Source of the DNA: Dicyema japonicum
Taxonomy: Eukaryota > Dicyemida > Rhombozoa > Dicyemidae
Direction of reading: 5' to 3'
Length of the DNA stretch: 64,000 nucleotides
Assembly: GCA_011109175.1 (NCBI GenBank)
Contig: RDEW01000001.1
Location: 1,130,360 to 1,194,359, forward strand
Made by a program: the position numbers and the translations under genes. The notes beneath the pieces were generated by a model. It ran no database searches. It saw only the letters and a list, made by a program, of their open reading frames with translations, and was not told where the DNA came from. How positions within the stretch are numbered: the stretch's first letter is position 1; the number at the start of each line of letters is the position of its first letter. Of the stretch, positions 1 through 10,060 are shown piece after piece.

Positions 1-158
1 ATATACTAACCCATAATTCAATACAGCATGAATGAAAACATCCTCGTCTGTATCGTTCCTTTCCGCGAAACCAAAACATCTTCGGCAATTAAACCATTTA
101 ACACGCCCCTGGATCTTTGATGTTGCAGGCTCTGCTCGCTCAACTGGCGCTATATCTG
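1..158 (-). pseudogene. Y-box (cold-shock) gene, left duplicate, first exon only, start codon lost
   Basis: This is the left-hand duplicate of the first exon of the Y-box gene at 7955-8483. It is cut by the window edge inside the first intron (base 1 corresponds to 8322). The cold-shock residues [11 protein letters not shown] and DVFIHA are readable on the minus strand. About 14 bp present at 8478-8494 are missing near 155, and they include the ATG. The remaining leader has no in-frame ATG before the domain, so this copy probably makes no protein. Whether the rest of the gene lies to the left cannot be seen. Confidence 0.75.
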
Positions 159-184
159 ATAACAACTGACACGTTATATTTTAA

Positions 185-292
185 TAATAATAACAGCCTT
201 TTTCACGGAGCCGTGGTATTAGCTCCGCATAGGCAGGACACACTTTATTTAAGTAAAGAACAGTTAATTTTAACTAATCGTAGAACCAAATC
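185..292 (-). repeat. 3' part of tRNA-derived SINE (left duplicate)
   Basis: The reverse complement matches the 3' third of the SINE at 6125-6440: the stretch with CTGTTCTTTACTTAAATAA, the CCTGCCTATGCGGAG block and the final GAAAAAGGC. The tRNA-like head is absent, so it is 5'-truncated. The same insertion is present at 8528-8630, so it predates the segmental duplication. Confidence 0.7.
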
Positions 293-347
293 TTTTTCAA
301 TAATTTTATTAAAAATCAAAATTTCAAACTAAAAAATTTACCTAAAA

Positions 348-1500
348 AAACGGACGGTCGAAAGACTCACCAGCTTTGTAAAGACCAATAGCGCTCTTGT
401 GTGCCATGGATAAACTCATTCTCAATCAGATTAAACCTTACCTCCCAGACGTATCCTTCCAACATGGATTTAAGAAGGCTCGTTCGACAACTACCCACCT
501 TACCTGCCTGACAAAATTCATCAAGGAAGGCCTTCAACGCAAACCTCGGCATCAAAAGACCACTATGTGTTCCATTGAAATACAGAAGGCTTTTTATTCG
601 ATTCTGAAAAAACTGCTCACTAGGAAGATTTATGGCTCTAACATTCAGAACAACTTGAAAATTTGGCTTGCAAACTTCCTCAACAGACGAGAAAAAATCT
701 CCCATTCCAAATCTTCAATCACTAAATTTCTACCGAACGGGGTCCCGCAAGGATACCTCTTTCTCCCATTTATTCAACCTATTCATGAGCGACATGACTT
801 CTTACAGCTGCGACGATTATTTATTCCTTGCTTACACCAACGACTTAATCCTGGGGACAAGAGACCAGTGCATCCACACAGCGAGTACCCATTACAAGAT
901 TCATAGATAACCTAAACTGTTGGCTTACAAGAAACCAACTACACACAAGTCCTCAATAGTCGTGCTCTATGATCTTCACTTTCAATAGAAGATTGACTAA
1001 CTCGGCGCCTCCATTGACCCTAAATGGAATAACAATCCCCTCCACAAATTCAACCAAAAACTGGGGGTCACATATGACCTACTAATGACCTTCAGCAAAC
1101 ATGCGAGCGACATAATCACCTCTTCTCAGAGAAAATTAAACTTTGTAAAAACGCTACTTGGATACTAAAAGAGATGGTTCCACCCAATAGTAGATCATCT
1201 CTACTACCAATTCATACTTCCGTCAATCAGTTACTGCTGTGCGGGTGGGGAACTAACATATCCCACACCAACCTAAAGAAATTAAACTCCTTCCAAGAGA
1301 CAGTAGCGAAAACCTTACAAAGATCCTCCTCGTCATTAAAACCAACTCCGTTCGAGGAACTAGGAGCTCAGCCAAAACCCCTAAACTTCCGAAAAGTGAT
1401 TCGTCCATACAGGAAGTGTGGACCTGGGGGTCCTTGGATCACCTGACGGCCTTTACCTTCCTTTGTTTTGTCGGAGTTTCTTAGTTTTTAAATTAAAATT
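348..1500 (+). mobile_element. LINE family A, 5'-truncated 3' half (left duplicate)
   Basis: Reverse-transcriptase half of an APE-type LINE, broken by stops and frameshifts. Readable pieces in order are RPIALLCAMDKL, FQHGFKKARSTTTHLT, SIEIQKAFYS (RT motif A), FLPNGVPQGY (motif B), ILGVTYDLLMTF, and the C-terminal region ending near 1446. An AT-rich 3' tail follows. Its duplicate is 8686-9840, where several frames are better preserved (for example KILGVTYDLL in frame). It lies head to tail directly upstream of a second, 5'-complete member of the family. Confidence 0.85.
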
Positions 1501-1569
1501 AAAAAAAAGTACCCAGATGTTTCAAATTCCTAAATTGACCAAAAATAGTTCAGGAACAATTTAATGCAA

Positions 1570-4340
1570 CGTGTCGTCATGTGGTCAATCTTTTATGGTG
1601 GCGCCGAGTGCTTCTATGGCCAAAAAACAACCTGCACTTTTCCCCCATCTGGAGTCATCTCCAGATGACAACCCTGCTGCCTCAGTCTCCTCTGGATAAA
1701 AGACCTAGCCTTACTACTTGCCGGCGAAGTGGAGCAAAACCCAGGACCGCAACTAACGATTCTACAGCTTAACATCAATGGAATCAGAGGAAAAATTCTT
1801 AAATTACAAGCTTTTCTAAATAGACAAAATGTAAATGTGGCAGCAATTCAAGAGACCAGATTGACGCCTACCTCAACTATTCCTTCCTTCCCTGAATACA
1901 ACTGCATTCATTTGGACCGGTTGAACTTGAAAGGCGGAGGCCTCATGTTCATCACTAAAAATAGGTTACTATATACTGACAGCACAGATGACCTCAAGTC
2001 TTTGCCCCAAGATGATGTTACAGAAATAACAGGTATCTCGATTCCCACTGTCATTGGAAAAGTCAACACTACTAATATTTATGTTCCACCTTCTCTTTCC
2101 TGCCCGAAAGACATAACCCAGACCTCTCGAAGTTAAACAACCTAAGGAACCTGATTATTTGTGGAGATTTAAATGGCAAACACCCAACTTGGCTAAAATC
2201 ACAACGGGCTGACTCTAGAGGGTGGTCCCTACTTGAACAACTCTTGCCAATATCGATCCTCAACAATCCGAAGACCCATACGAGGACGCCCTACAAGGAA
2301 AATGAATGTTATACCTCTCCGGGCCTTACACTTTGCACTACTAACCTAACTTCAATTATTCCATGGTCTGTCGACTATGACCTCAACTCCGATCACAACC
2401 CGATCATCATCGGAATCAAGAAAAGCCTTTCCTCCCATGAAGAAAACTACGTCATTCTTCAACTATAAGAACGCACTGGAGAGATTATACAACCTTCACA
2501 GACATAATGCTACAAAACTCCGACACCAATTTATTCAAATCTATTGATGGAGCTGTGAAAAACATGAATAACGTTATCTTACTGGGAAGAAAATTATTTA
2601 TTCCAAGATGTTCCTTCAGGGGGTACGACGATAAACTAGATCGAGAAACTAGAGCCCTTATCAAAGAAAGGAATCAGCTTAAAAGAAATCTTCCACCTTT
2701 CCCCGGGAGAAGACGCCAAATCAAGAGCCTCAACGACGCAGTCGCACAGCTGTTGAAATCATCTCAAAGGAATGAGGTCTTTGCAAGCATAAATCCACCC
2801 AATACATCGGAATCAGCCACAAGAAATCCTTGAAAACAGCCCTTCCTTTACGACCACGAAGCCAAAAAGGTCTTCTTCATTATATTGCTTATCACATTCT
2901 GATATTTGGACTAAAATCAAAAATACAAAATCTTCCCTCTCCTGTGGTTCTGATTTGATTCCGGCTATTCTGCTCAAACATCTTGGCCCAATTGGAATAG
3001 AAGCGCTCCGGAACATCTTTAACTTTTTAATAAACCATAACCAAATTCCAGACATTTGGAAACAGTCTAACATACGCCAATTCTCAAGCCGGGAAGGCCG
3101 AAGACCGCTCTTCGTACAGACCCATTGCACTATTATGCTCATCCTCGAAGCTCCTGGAAAAACTCGTTCTACGCATCATTTACCCTGCCCTCCACCTTGC
3201 ACATCTCCAACTAGGTTTCAGGATAGGCCGGTCTACATCAACACACCTCACCTCATTGAACCAGTTCATTATTGAAAGGTTTTCTGCAAAACCACATCTA
3301 AAATCTGTCTTATGCTCTCTCGACTTACAAAAGTCCTTCGATTCTGTATCCAGAAAAATCCTTACTCAAAAAATATTTAAACTATCCATTAACTCGAACA
3401 TAAAATTATGGCCTTCAAATTTTCTCAGCGGAAGGAGAGGGCGTTTATGCTTGGATGGAATTCGATCAGTCTCAAGATTACTTCCAAATGGAGTTCTTTA
3501 AGGCTCCCCCTGTCTCCTGCCCTATTAAACTTATACTTTTCCGGCATTCCCAACCCAGTTATGGAAGACTCGATAATTCTCGCTTATGCTGATGACCTAC
3601 TCATTATTTCACGTGATCAAGACCTCACGAATGCTTTAAAAAAGTACAAGAACTCTTGTTACAAAATCAAACTTGGCAACACCAAAACCGGATGAACATA
3701 TCTCTTGGAAAATCCTCCACCACTCTATTTACCTCGGACAAAAGGCTTGGAAGATTCCTGGACAACGAAAAAATCCCTTTTACGAAGAACCCTATAATTC
3801 TGGGGGTCACTTATGATACCCACATTAAGAAGACCATTGGAACTTGTCAGAGGAAAATTGGTTTAATCAAAACCATATTTGATGGAATAAAAAAGTCATT
3901 CCCTGCTCTCGGTATTCTCTATAAGCAATTCATCGAGCCGACTATCATTATACCTGTGCATTATGGGGAATTAATCTCTCGTGGACTGACCGTCTTTAAG
4001 TTGATAACACCCTATGTTGAGCTGCGACTACCATAATGCACATCGCAAAGCTGAACAATATTCTACCCAGTCCCTTTGACCACTTATCATGCAAAACGGC
4101 AAGAGTTTCTTAACCCTTCAGCAGGACCTGTCGTCGACAGACTGTCATGTGTCAAGCAGTTTCCAGAAGCACATCACATCAGTTGGTCTTTTCACAAACA
4201 CTGTCCCCCACCCGTACCGTGACTGTGTCGGATCAGAAGTCCAACATCGTGAGAAGCTGAGAAAGCTCATCAGGATTGTCGGGATCACCTAATTAATTTC
4301 AAGAGACTAACTATTGGTGTTTTTGGGTTAATAATAAGGC
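1570..4340 (+). mobile_element. LINE family A with 5' ribozyme-like end and 2A motif, degenerate (left duplicate)
   Basis: Near full-length but decayed. Order: ribozyme-like 5' end (1573-1631), leader, 2A-like motif (1723-1749, GEVEQNPGP, aspartate changed to glutamate), APE endonuclease (LQLNINGIRGKI, AIQETRLTPTS, GGGLMFI, LNSDHNPIIIG), RT (SLDLQKSFDSVSRK at about 3320, AYADDLLII at about 3585) and a C-terminal region ending VGIT near 4290. The 3' UTR ends with GGGTTAATAATAA. Several frameshifts break the frame. It keeps about 480 bp of RT (around 3245-3747) that the right duplicate has lost. Confidence 0.85.
1723..1749 (+). other. 2A-like (ribosome-skipping) peptide motif, mutated
   Basis: Encodes GEVEQNPGP, preceded by LALLLA and followed directly by the endonuclease start QLTILQLNING. 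The 2A consensus is D-[VI]-E-x-N-P-G-P. Here the first aspartate is glutamate, whereas the duplicate at 10061-10087 keeps it. Confidence 0.8.
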
Positions 4341-4394
4341 GTGAACTGATATTGATTGGAGTGAGGTTAAATTTATGATAAAATTATTCCAAAA

Positions 4395-4620
4395 TAAATA
4401 ATTCCAAAGATCAATGGTAAAACCGAACTAACTAATCCCGTGTTGCTCACGCGTAGAGCTCTTATCTACACAGTGATTGGACATTGTCCGTGAACCTGAT
4501 GTCGAAGCGAAATAGTCTCCCGTGGAATAAAGAAATGAATTTAGGCCAAGCATGTGTTGGGTGGATCAGATGACGTCATTAGAAGTGAGAGAGATCTTCA
4601 ATCAACTAGGGCAATAAATG
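4395..4620 (-). repeat. Short retroposon family 2 (left duplicate)
   Basis: A roughly 225-bp dispersed repeat also seen at 12366-12590, 7812-7945 (partial) and 24530-24770. In sense (minus) orientation it begins with a TTGATTGAAGAT-type leader and a GACGTCATCTGATCC segment like the head of the family 1 SINE. It ends with ATTAGTTAGTTCGGTTTTACC, which resembles the 3' UTR of LINEs here (compare the reverse of 21905-21935). Interpreted as a non-autonomous partner of a LINE. Confidence 0.55.
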
Positions 4621-4672
4621 ACAAATAAATTAAGGAATTAAGCATTTTAGTACCCAAGGAAGGTTAGAATGA

Positions 4673-5554
4673 TTAATATTTAACATCAGGATAACTTCTT
4701 TCCAGTGCCTCAAAGAACTCATTCAAATGATCTCTGCTAACTGTCTCAACACACAATTAATCTGAAAATTGATATTTAAATACTCTAGTTCTGAAAATAT
4801 CATCCTTAATCCAAGCTCTCTCGTGAAGAATGTCCCTTATACTGTCCATCAAATATTTAAAAAGTACCTGGCACCATACCTGGCAATAAATTTACAAAGT
4901 TCAGATAATCCTCCAACTCTGTCACTCACTGTAAGAGAAAATTTAGCAAGTCTTCCGTCAATTGCCATACCTCTGTCAATACAGCGACCCACAACTGATG
5001 GATCAATGTTTCCACCACAAATGGGGATGACGACACTAATTATTTCTATATATTACTTTTTCCCCTTTAATTCAGGAACCAGACCTTCACAAAGGGCTGC
5101 TAATCCAATCGCTCCTCCGCCTTCCACAACAAATTTTTCATTTTCTAGCAATTTAAGAATCGCAAGGGAAATATTTTCTTCACTAAGATTTTTAATAATT
5201 AGAATATACGATACACAGAGACTTTTATCCACAAGTTGTGATGCAATCTTGTATGAGTTTGCTCCAACTTTTGGAACTGCAAGCCCTGATTTGAATTGTA
5301 AAAATCAACCATCAGCTAAGGTGGACTTTGATTTTACGTAAACTGGTTCCCCGTGTTTCAACGCCTCCCTGAAACTCGGACATTTAATCGATTCAACTCC
5401 CTATATCATATCAAAAGCTAACGTAAATCAATACGTCTGGTTTTAATGCTTTGATACTACTGGCGATTCCAGCTATTAAACCGGCACCTCCTACGGGAAC
5501 CAGCACAGCATCAAGATCTGGGACCTGCTCCATTATTTCGACCCCCATTGTGCT
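4673..5554 (-). pseudogene. L-threonine dehydratase, truncated left duplicate (3' exons only)
   Basis: Nearly identical to 12634-13516, the 3' exons and mini-introns of the complete gene. It covers the glycine loop PVGGAGLIAG to the C-terminal ACT region and stop. Homology ends abruptly at 5554, inside the exon encoding QSTMGVEI, so the PLP-lysine exons are absent. A 3-bp in-frame deletion near 4751 removes one valine relative to the intact copy. Without a start or catalytic lysine it is a dead copy unless fused to something new. Confidence 0.9.
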
Positions 5555-5779
5555 GAAAGTGATTCAAGAAAATAGCAGAGACTTAGCAAAGCTAGAATAA
5601 TTTTACAATATAAATTTCTCATTTTTTCTAATAAAAACAGTTATTATTATTTTGATCATTTATAACATCATTAGATTTAGGAGTTCTTGAGCTTTCAGCT
5701 TTGCACTATAGTTAGGAAATTTTAAGAATATATATTAGAGTTATACAACGAACAGAACGCAAGAAAACTAACAATTTGA
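5555..5779. other. AT-rich spacer after the duplication breakpoint
   Basis: AT-rich sequence between the broken dehydratase copy and a LINE fragment. No coding exon is recognisable in either strand. Confidence 0.5.
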
Positions 5780-6040
5780 CGAGACACAGCTGTAATACAC
5801 AATTTGAATTGAAATAACAAAATCACCAATGTAACTAAGAGAAAAAGTATCCATTAACTCAGGAGTGTCGAGCTCATTTTTTGAGGGCCGCATTGACAAG
5901 CTGATAGTCGGCTCGATATACTGGTTGTAGAGATGCTCCAATGCCGAGTTGTAAGATCTTCTGTAATGTCCAAGGAGGACCTTCACAAAGTTTCTTTGGG
6001 AAGACGATAGCATGTATTTAATGCGTCCAGAAAATCATCA
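5780..6040 (-). mobile_element. LINE family A fragment (RT C-terminal side)
   Basis: On the minus strand SSQRNFVKVLLGHYRRS and LYNQYIEPTISLS correspond to the region after the ILGVTYDLL motif of the family A LINEs (there SSQRKLNFVKTLLGY and LYYQFILPSI). Truncated at both ends. Confidence 0.7.
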
Positions 6041-6114
6041 GGAAAAGTCATTTAGTGACGTTTTTCTGTTTAGTAGAAATTTTAATTCAATAAAATTTAT
6101 ATTATCATAATTAA

Positions 6115-6440
6115 AATGGGTTAGGGTTAGGGTTGCTTAGTGGTTAGGTGTCGGGCTTAAGTGGCTTAGGCTACGGGTTCGAATCTCGCTGCTGTTTCAC
6201 CTGGTGGAAGGTTCCACGCATCTACGATGCAGAAAGGGTTTGACGAGTGACGCCGTCATCAGTGGATACCCACCGCGGAACTGGATTGTCTAGAAAGGAC
6301 ACACACACAAGAAAAAGAAAAAAAGAAGTGAAGAGCTTGGTTCTACGATTAGTTAAAATTAACTGTTCTTTACTTAAATAATAGTGTGTGTCCTGCCTAT
6401 GCGGAGTTATAAAATACTATGGCTCTAGTGAAAAAGGCTT
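6115..6440 (+). repeat. tRNA-derived SINE, near full length
   Basis: The head is tRNA-like: GCTTAGTGGTTAGGTGTC fits a pol III A box and GGGTTCGAATCTCG a B box about 45 nt later. A body follows (AAGGTTCCACGCATCTACGA, GACGCCGTCATCAGTG), then the 3' part ending GGCTCTAGTGAAAAAGGC. A second copy at 40785-41095 shares head, body and tail. The extreme 5' edge carries two and a half copies of TTAGGG (from about 6118), which may be part of the head or its insertion site. Confidence 0.75.
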
Positions 6441-6559
6441 TAAAAAAATTAAAATGATGTAAATTATAATTTGCTAATGTTGTAGATAATTTGACTAATT
6501 TAAAGCAAACTTGGTTTAGATATAAAACTTCATTTTTTAAAAGATTAAAGGTTCAATCA

Positions 6560-7560
6560 TTAGTACGCGCCGTTTGCCATTTTGTCAATTGGCTTTTTAT
6601 ATCGGTATATTTAAAATCGATATTTAACGGCTCGTATTCAACCGTATCCTTCGTGGCCTCCAATGTGCTCATACATGCCAATTGAGTCCCAACTCTTCTG
6701 GCAAGCGAAGTTTCGACGGAAATTCCTATCCCAACTCTCCTCACAACTTGCTAACTCTATCAAGCTCCAAGTCCAAGGTATACCCGGTTGCGTTATGTGG
6801 GACTGCTTGGACCGAGCGACTGCAGCTCGCAAGGGATGAAAAGTAGGCAGGCAGGGGGCCTCAAGGGGGATTTAACCCAATGCCCCATTTCTCAAAGGTA
6901 GTTTGCACATTGTCCAGCCCAGATCATCGAATTTGACATTCAGAATTGACTACGCCGATCGTCTCAGAGTCCTATCAGCCGATAATACTGCTCTCCGGTG
7001 TTCAAAACATGGTGAACATCTCAAACTTACTGGTAAGGCAGTTTTCCAATTCGTCGTTTCCGAGAGGGCAGCCGTGGAAGTGTGCCTTGTCCAAGGAGGA
7101 TATGCTGAAACCTGGAAGTAGGGATCCAAATTCCTGGCAGGCAGTAGAAAAGCTTGGAGATGCGCAAAAAATATTGATCAGTTAACATTGACACATAGAC
7201 CCAATTGGTTTAGAGCTGGAATGGTTGAAGAAATATCCTGATATACATTCTACCATGGGCCAGCTATTGTGGCGTCGTCCGAGTACCACAGATTGAGTTC
7301 GCTGTTTATGTTTCGTGCCACTGTATCAATTGTCATTGCAAAAAGCAAAGGCCCTAGAGGGTCTCCCTGATGAACGCCTGTGCGTGAATAAACGATATGA
7401 TATGTGTACTAATCTCTGGAGCTCTTCTCCAACAGGTTCAATTTGTCCAGAATAAGAGGGATGACTGAATTCAGCGGGGTCAGCATCCATACAGTTACGC
7501 AGTCCCATTTGTAAAAAGATCTTGACATTCGACACACCCGAGGTGGAAAAATCTTCCGCA
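6560..7560 (-). mobile_element. LINE with restriction-like endonuclease (RLE family), RT fragment
   Basis: Minus-strand RT core in an otherwise broken frame: GVHQGDPLGPLLFAMTID (motif B) followed by NLWYSDDATIAGP (motif C, with S where sister copies have L). Downstream come HFHGCPLGNDELENCLTSK and the C-terminal side. The same family recurs at 23085, 32890, 34540, 44050, 46130, 57800 and 63868. Truncated at both ends and stop-ridden. Confidence 0.75.
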
Positions 7561-7561
7561 A

Positions 7562-7804
7562 AATGTGCAATTCAACCCTTATTTCCACGCGTTGCAATAT
7601 CCACAAGACACAAACTGCTCTTTCAATCTCGCAGGTAAAAGTAGTATTTTTTTCGAATGTAACGTGATCCATAGATGGACAGTGAACAGAATCAGACTTG
7701 GCCTGTTTAGTTTTTTGCATGTTCTTTTCTGATTTTCGGTTCTTTTTCTCTTCTTTCTTAGCACCACAACGATCACAAGTAAATATTTTGAAAAAAATTC
7801 CCAA
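7562..7804 (-). other. Lysine-rich open stretch, unrecognised
   Basis: An open minus-strand stretch containing CDRCGAKKEEKKN and lysine/glutamine-rich sequence leads into the RT fragment. It could be the divergent upstream part of that LINE or unrelated. No family is recognised. Confidence 0.25.
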
Positions 7805-7811
7805 AAATTAA

Positions 7812-7945
7812 TAGTAAAACCGAACTAACTAATCCCGTGATGTCCACATGTAGAGCTCTTATCCATACACAATGATTGAACATTGTCCGCGAACCTGATG
7901 TTGAAGCGAAATAGTCTCTCATGGAATAAAAAAATGAATTTAAGC
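7812..7945 (-). repeat. Short retroposon family 2, 3' part
   Basis: Closely matches the 3' half of the repeats at 4395-4540 and 12366-12510 (AGAGCTCTTATC, GAAGCGAAATAGTCTC), but the 5' head is missing. It lies against the 3' end of the Y-box gene. Confidence 0.6.
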
Positions 7946-7954
7946 TAATCCAAA

Positions 7955-8483
7955 TTATATAATTTTTTTAAAGATAAAAAGCAATCGTAGGAATTTGAAT
8001 AGCCATGCTGTTTCCTCTGACGATTTCTCTCGAAGTACCCCTTCCGTCATTTCTATAAAGTCTCCTGTCATTCCTTCTGGGACGAACTGCATATTATCGT
8101 ATCTCTACCAAAAATAAACAATCAAACATCTCTATCATCACGTCCTCTATTTCCTTGGTAGTAATTCTGGGAGAACCTGGAACCATTAAGTTGTGAATCA
8201 TTGGGTCCGGTAATGTTTATTGCCTCAATTCCCTTCTCAGTTTGTCTGACATCAAACTCTATCGCCTCTTCTTCTTCAACGCTATAGGACCCATTCTTGG
8301 CCTCTCGCGAAATGGAAGTCTATATACTAACCCATAATTCAATACAGCATGAATAAAAACATCCTCGTCTGTATCGTTCCTCTCCGCGAAACCAAAACAT
8401 CTTCGGCAATTAAACCATTTAACACGCCCCTGGATCTTTGATGTTGCAGGCTCTGCTCGCTCAACTGGCGCTATATCTGACAT
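7955..8483 (-). CDS. Y-box / cold-shock-domain nucleic-acid-binding protein
   Basis: Y-box proteins bind single-stranded nucleic acids and package mRNA. The start is ATG at 8483 ([12 protein letters not shown]). The cold-shock domain follows, with RNP1 [11 protein letters not shown] (usual KWFNVRNGYGFI), RNP2 DVFIHA, and the C-terminal half [15 protein letters not shown] ending ITGPN. A 26-nt intron at 8320-8345 splits the domain after RNP2 and a 23-nt intron lies at 8105-8127. Removing both gives 159 codons plus stop, in frame throughout. After the domain comes a short Arg/Asp/Asn-rich piece ([10 protein letters not shown]). The last exon could use another frame, ending at 7968, that reads as an Arg-rich tail, so the C-terminus is less certain. 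RNP1 has two cysteines where V/N-G is usual. Confidence 0.88.
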
Positions 8484-8527
8484 GATCAACTAGATAACAA
8501 CTGACACGTTATATTTTAATAATAATA

Positions 8528-8630
8528 ACAGCCTTTTTCACGGAGCCGTGGTATTAGCTCCGCATAGGCAGGACACACACTTTATTTAAGTAAAGAACAG
8601 TTAATTTTAACTAATCGTAGAACCAAATCT
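8528..8630 (-). repeat. 3' part of tRNA-derived SINE (right duplicate)
   Basis: Same 5'-truncated SINE insertion as at 185-292, with near-identical sequence and the same neighbours. It sits about 45 bp upstream of the Y-box start codon, so it may lie in that gene's 5' flank or promoter. Confidence 0.7.
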
Positions 8631-8685
8631 TTTTCAATAATTTTATTAAAAATCAAAATTTCAAACTAAAAAATTTACCTAAAAA

Positions 8686-9840
8686 AACGGACGGTCGAAA
8701 GACTCATCAGCTTTGTAAAGACCAATAGCGCTCTTGTGTGCCATGGATAAACTCATTCTCAATCAGATTAAACCTTACCTCCCAGACGTATCCTTCCAAC
8801 ATGGATTTAAGAAGGCTCGTTCGACAACTACCCACCTTACCTGCCTGACAAAATTCATCAAGGAAGGCCTTCAACGCAAACCTCGGCATCAAAAGACCAC
8901 TATGTGTTCCATTGAAATACAGAAGGCTTTTTACTCGATTCTGAAGAAACTGCTCACTAGGAAGATTTATGGCTCTAACATTCAGAACAACTTGAAAATT
9001 TGGCTCGTAAACTTCCTCAACAGACGAAGAGGAATAATCTCCCATTCCACATCCTCAATCACTAAATTTCTACCGAACGGGGTCCCGCAAGGATACTCCT
9101 CTCTCCCATTCTACTCAACCTATTCATGAGCGACATACTTTCTTACAGCTGCGACGATACCTTATTCCTTGCTTACACCGACGACTTAATTCTGGGGACA
9201 AGAGACAAGTGCATCCACACAGCGGGTACCCATTACAAGATTCACTAGATAACCTAAACTGTTGGCTTACAAGAAACCAACTACACACAAGTCCTCAAAA
9301 GTCGTGCTCTATGATCTTCACTTCCAATAGAAGATTGACTAACTCGGCGCCTCCATTGACCCTAAATGGAATAACAATCCCCTCCACAAATTCAACCAAA
9401 ATACTGGGGGTTACATATGACCTACTAATGACCTTCAGCAAACATGCGAGCGACATAATCACCTCTTCCCAGAGAAAATTAAACTTTGTAAAAACACTAC
9501 TTGGATACTAAAAGAGATGGTTCCACCCAATAGTAGATCATCTCTACTACCAATTCATACTTCCGTCAATCAGTTACTGCTGTGCGGGTGGGGAACTAAC
9601 ATATCCCACACCAACCTAAAGAAATTAAACTCCTTCCAAGAGACAGTAGCGAAAACCTTACAAAGATCCTCCTCGTCATTAAAACCAACTCCGTTCGAGG
9701 AACTAGGAGCTCAGCCAAAACCCCTAAACTTCCGAAAAGTGATTCGTCCATACAGGAAGTGTGGACCTGGGACCTTGGATCACCTGACGGCCTTTACCTT
9801 CCTTTGTTTTGTCGGAGATCTTAGTTTTTAAATTAAAATT
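8686..9840 (+). mobile_element. LINE family A, 5'-truncated 3' half (right duplicate)
   Basis: Duplicate of 348-1500. Readable RT pieces are RPIALLCAMDKL, FQHGFKKARSTTTHLT, SIEIQKAFYS, FLPNGVPQG, DDLILGTRD (the YADD region, here YTDD) and STKILGVTYDLLMTF. The frame is broken several times. The C-terminal tail LDHLTAFTFL differs from the left copy by a small indel. Confidence 0.85.
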
Positions 9841-9910
9841 AAAAAAAGTACCCAGATGTTTCAAATTCCAAATTGACCAAAAATAGTTCAGGAACAATTT
9901 AATCCAACGT

Positions 9911-9970
9911 GGCGTCATGTGGTCCACCTTTTATGGTGGAGCCGAGTGCTTCTATGGACAAAAAAGGACC
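9911..9970 (+). ncRNA. Candidate HDV-like ribozyme at 5' end of LINE A
   Basis: Helices can be drawn in HDV order: P1 GGCGTC (9911-9916) with GGAGCC (one mismatch, one wobble), P2 GGTCC (9921-9925) with GGACC (9966-9970), and P3 ACC/GGT closing a TTTTAT loop. A C followed by an A-run (GACAAAAAA) sits just before the 3' strand of P2, where the catalytic cytosine falls. P4 is weak in this copy. P2 covaries among copies: GGTCC/GGACC here, GGTTC/GAACC in LINE-B, TGATCC/GGATCA in the SINEs. HDV-like ribozymes at LINE 5' ends are known (R2, RTE, L1Tc). Activity here is inference. Confidence 0.5.
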
Positions 9971-10060
9971 TGCACTTTTCCCCCATCTGGAGTCATCTTC
10001 AGACGACAACCCTGCTGCCTCAGCCTCCTCTGGACAAAAGACCTAACCTTACTACTTGCC

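Noticed and set aside
117-332. A 71-codon open frame on the plus strand
   Set aside because: It overlaps the antisense of the Y-box first exon and a SINE piece; no coding signal of its own.
367-705. A minus-strand 112-codon frame
   Set aside because: Antisense of the LINE reverse transcriptase, seen again at 8707-9045 for the same reason.
4769-5341. A 190-codon plus-strand open frame, repeated at 12731-13303
   Set aside because: It is the antisense shadow of the dehydratase exons, whose minus-strand reading gives a clear enzyme with family motifs.
6118-6135. A telomere or interstitial telomeric array
   Set aside because: Only two and a half TTAGGG units; too short and at a SINE edge.
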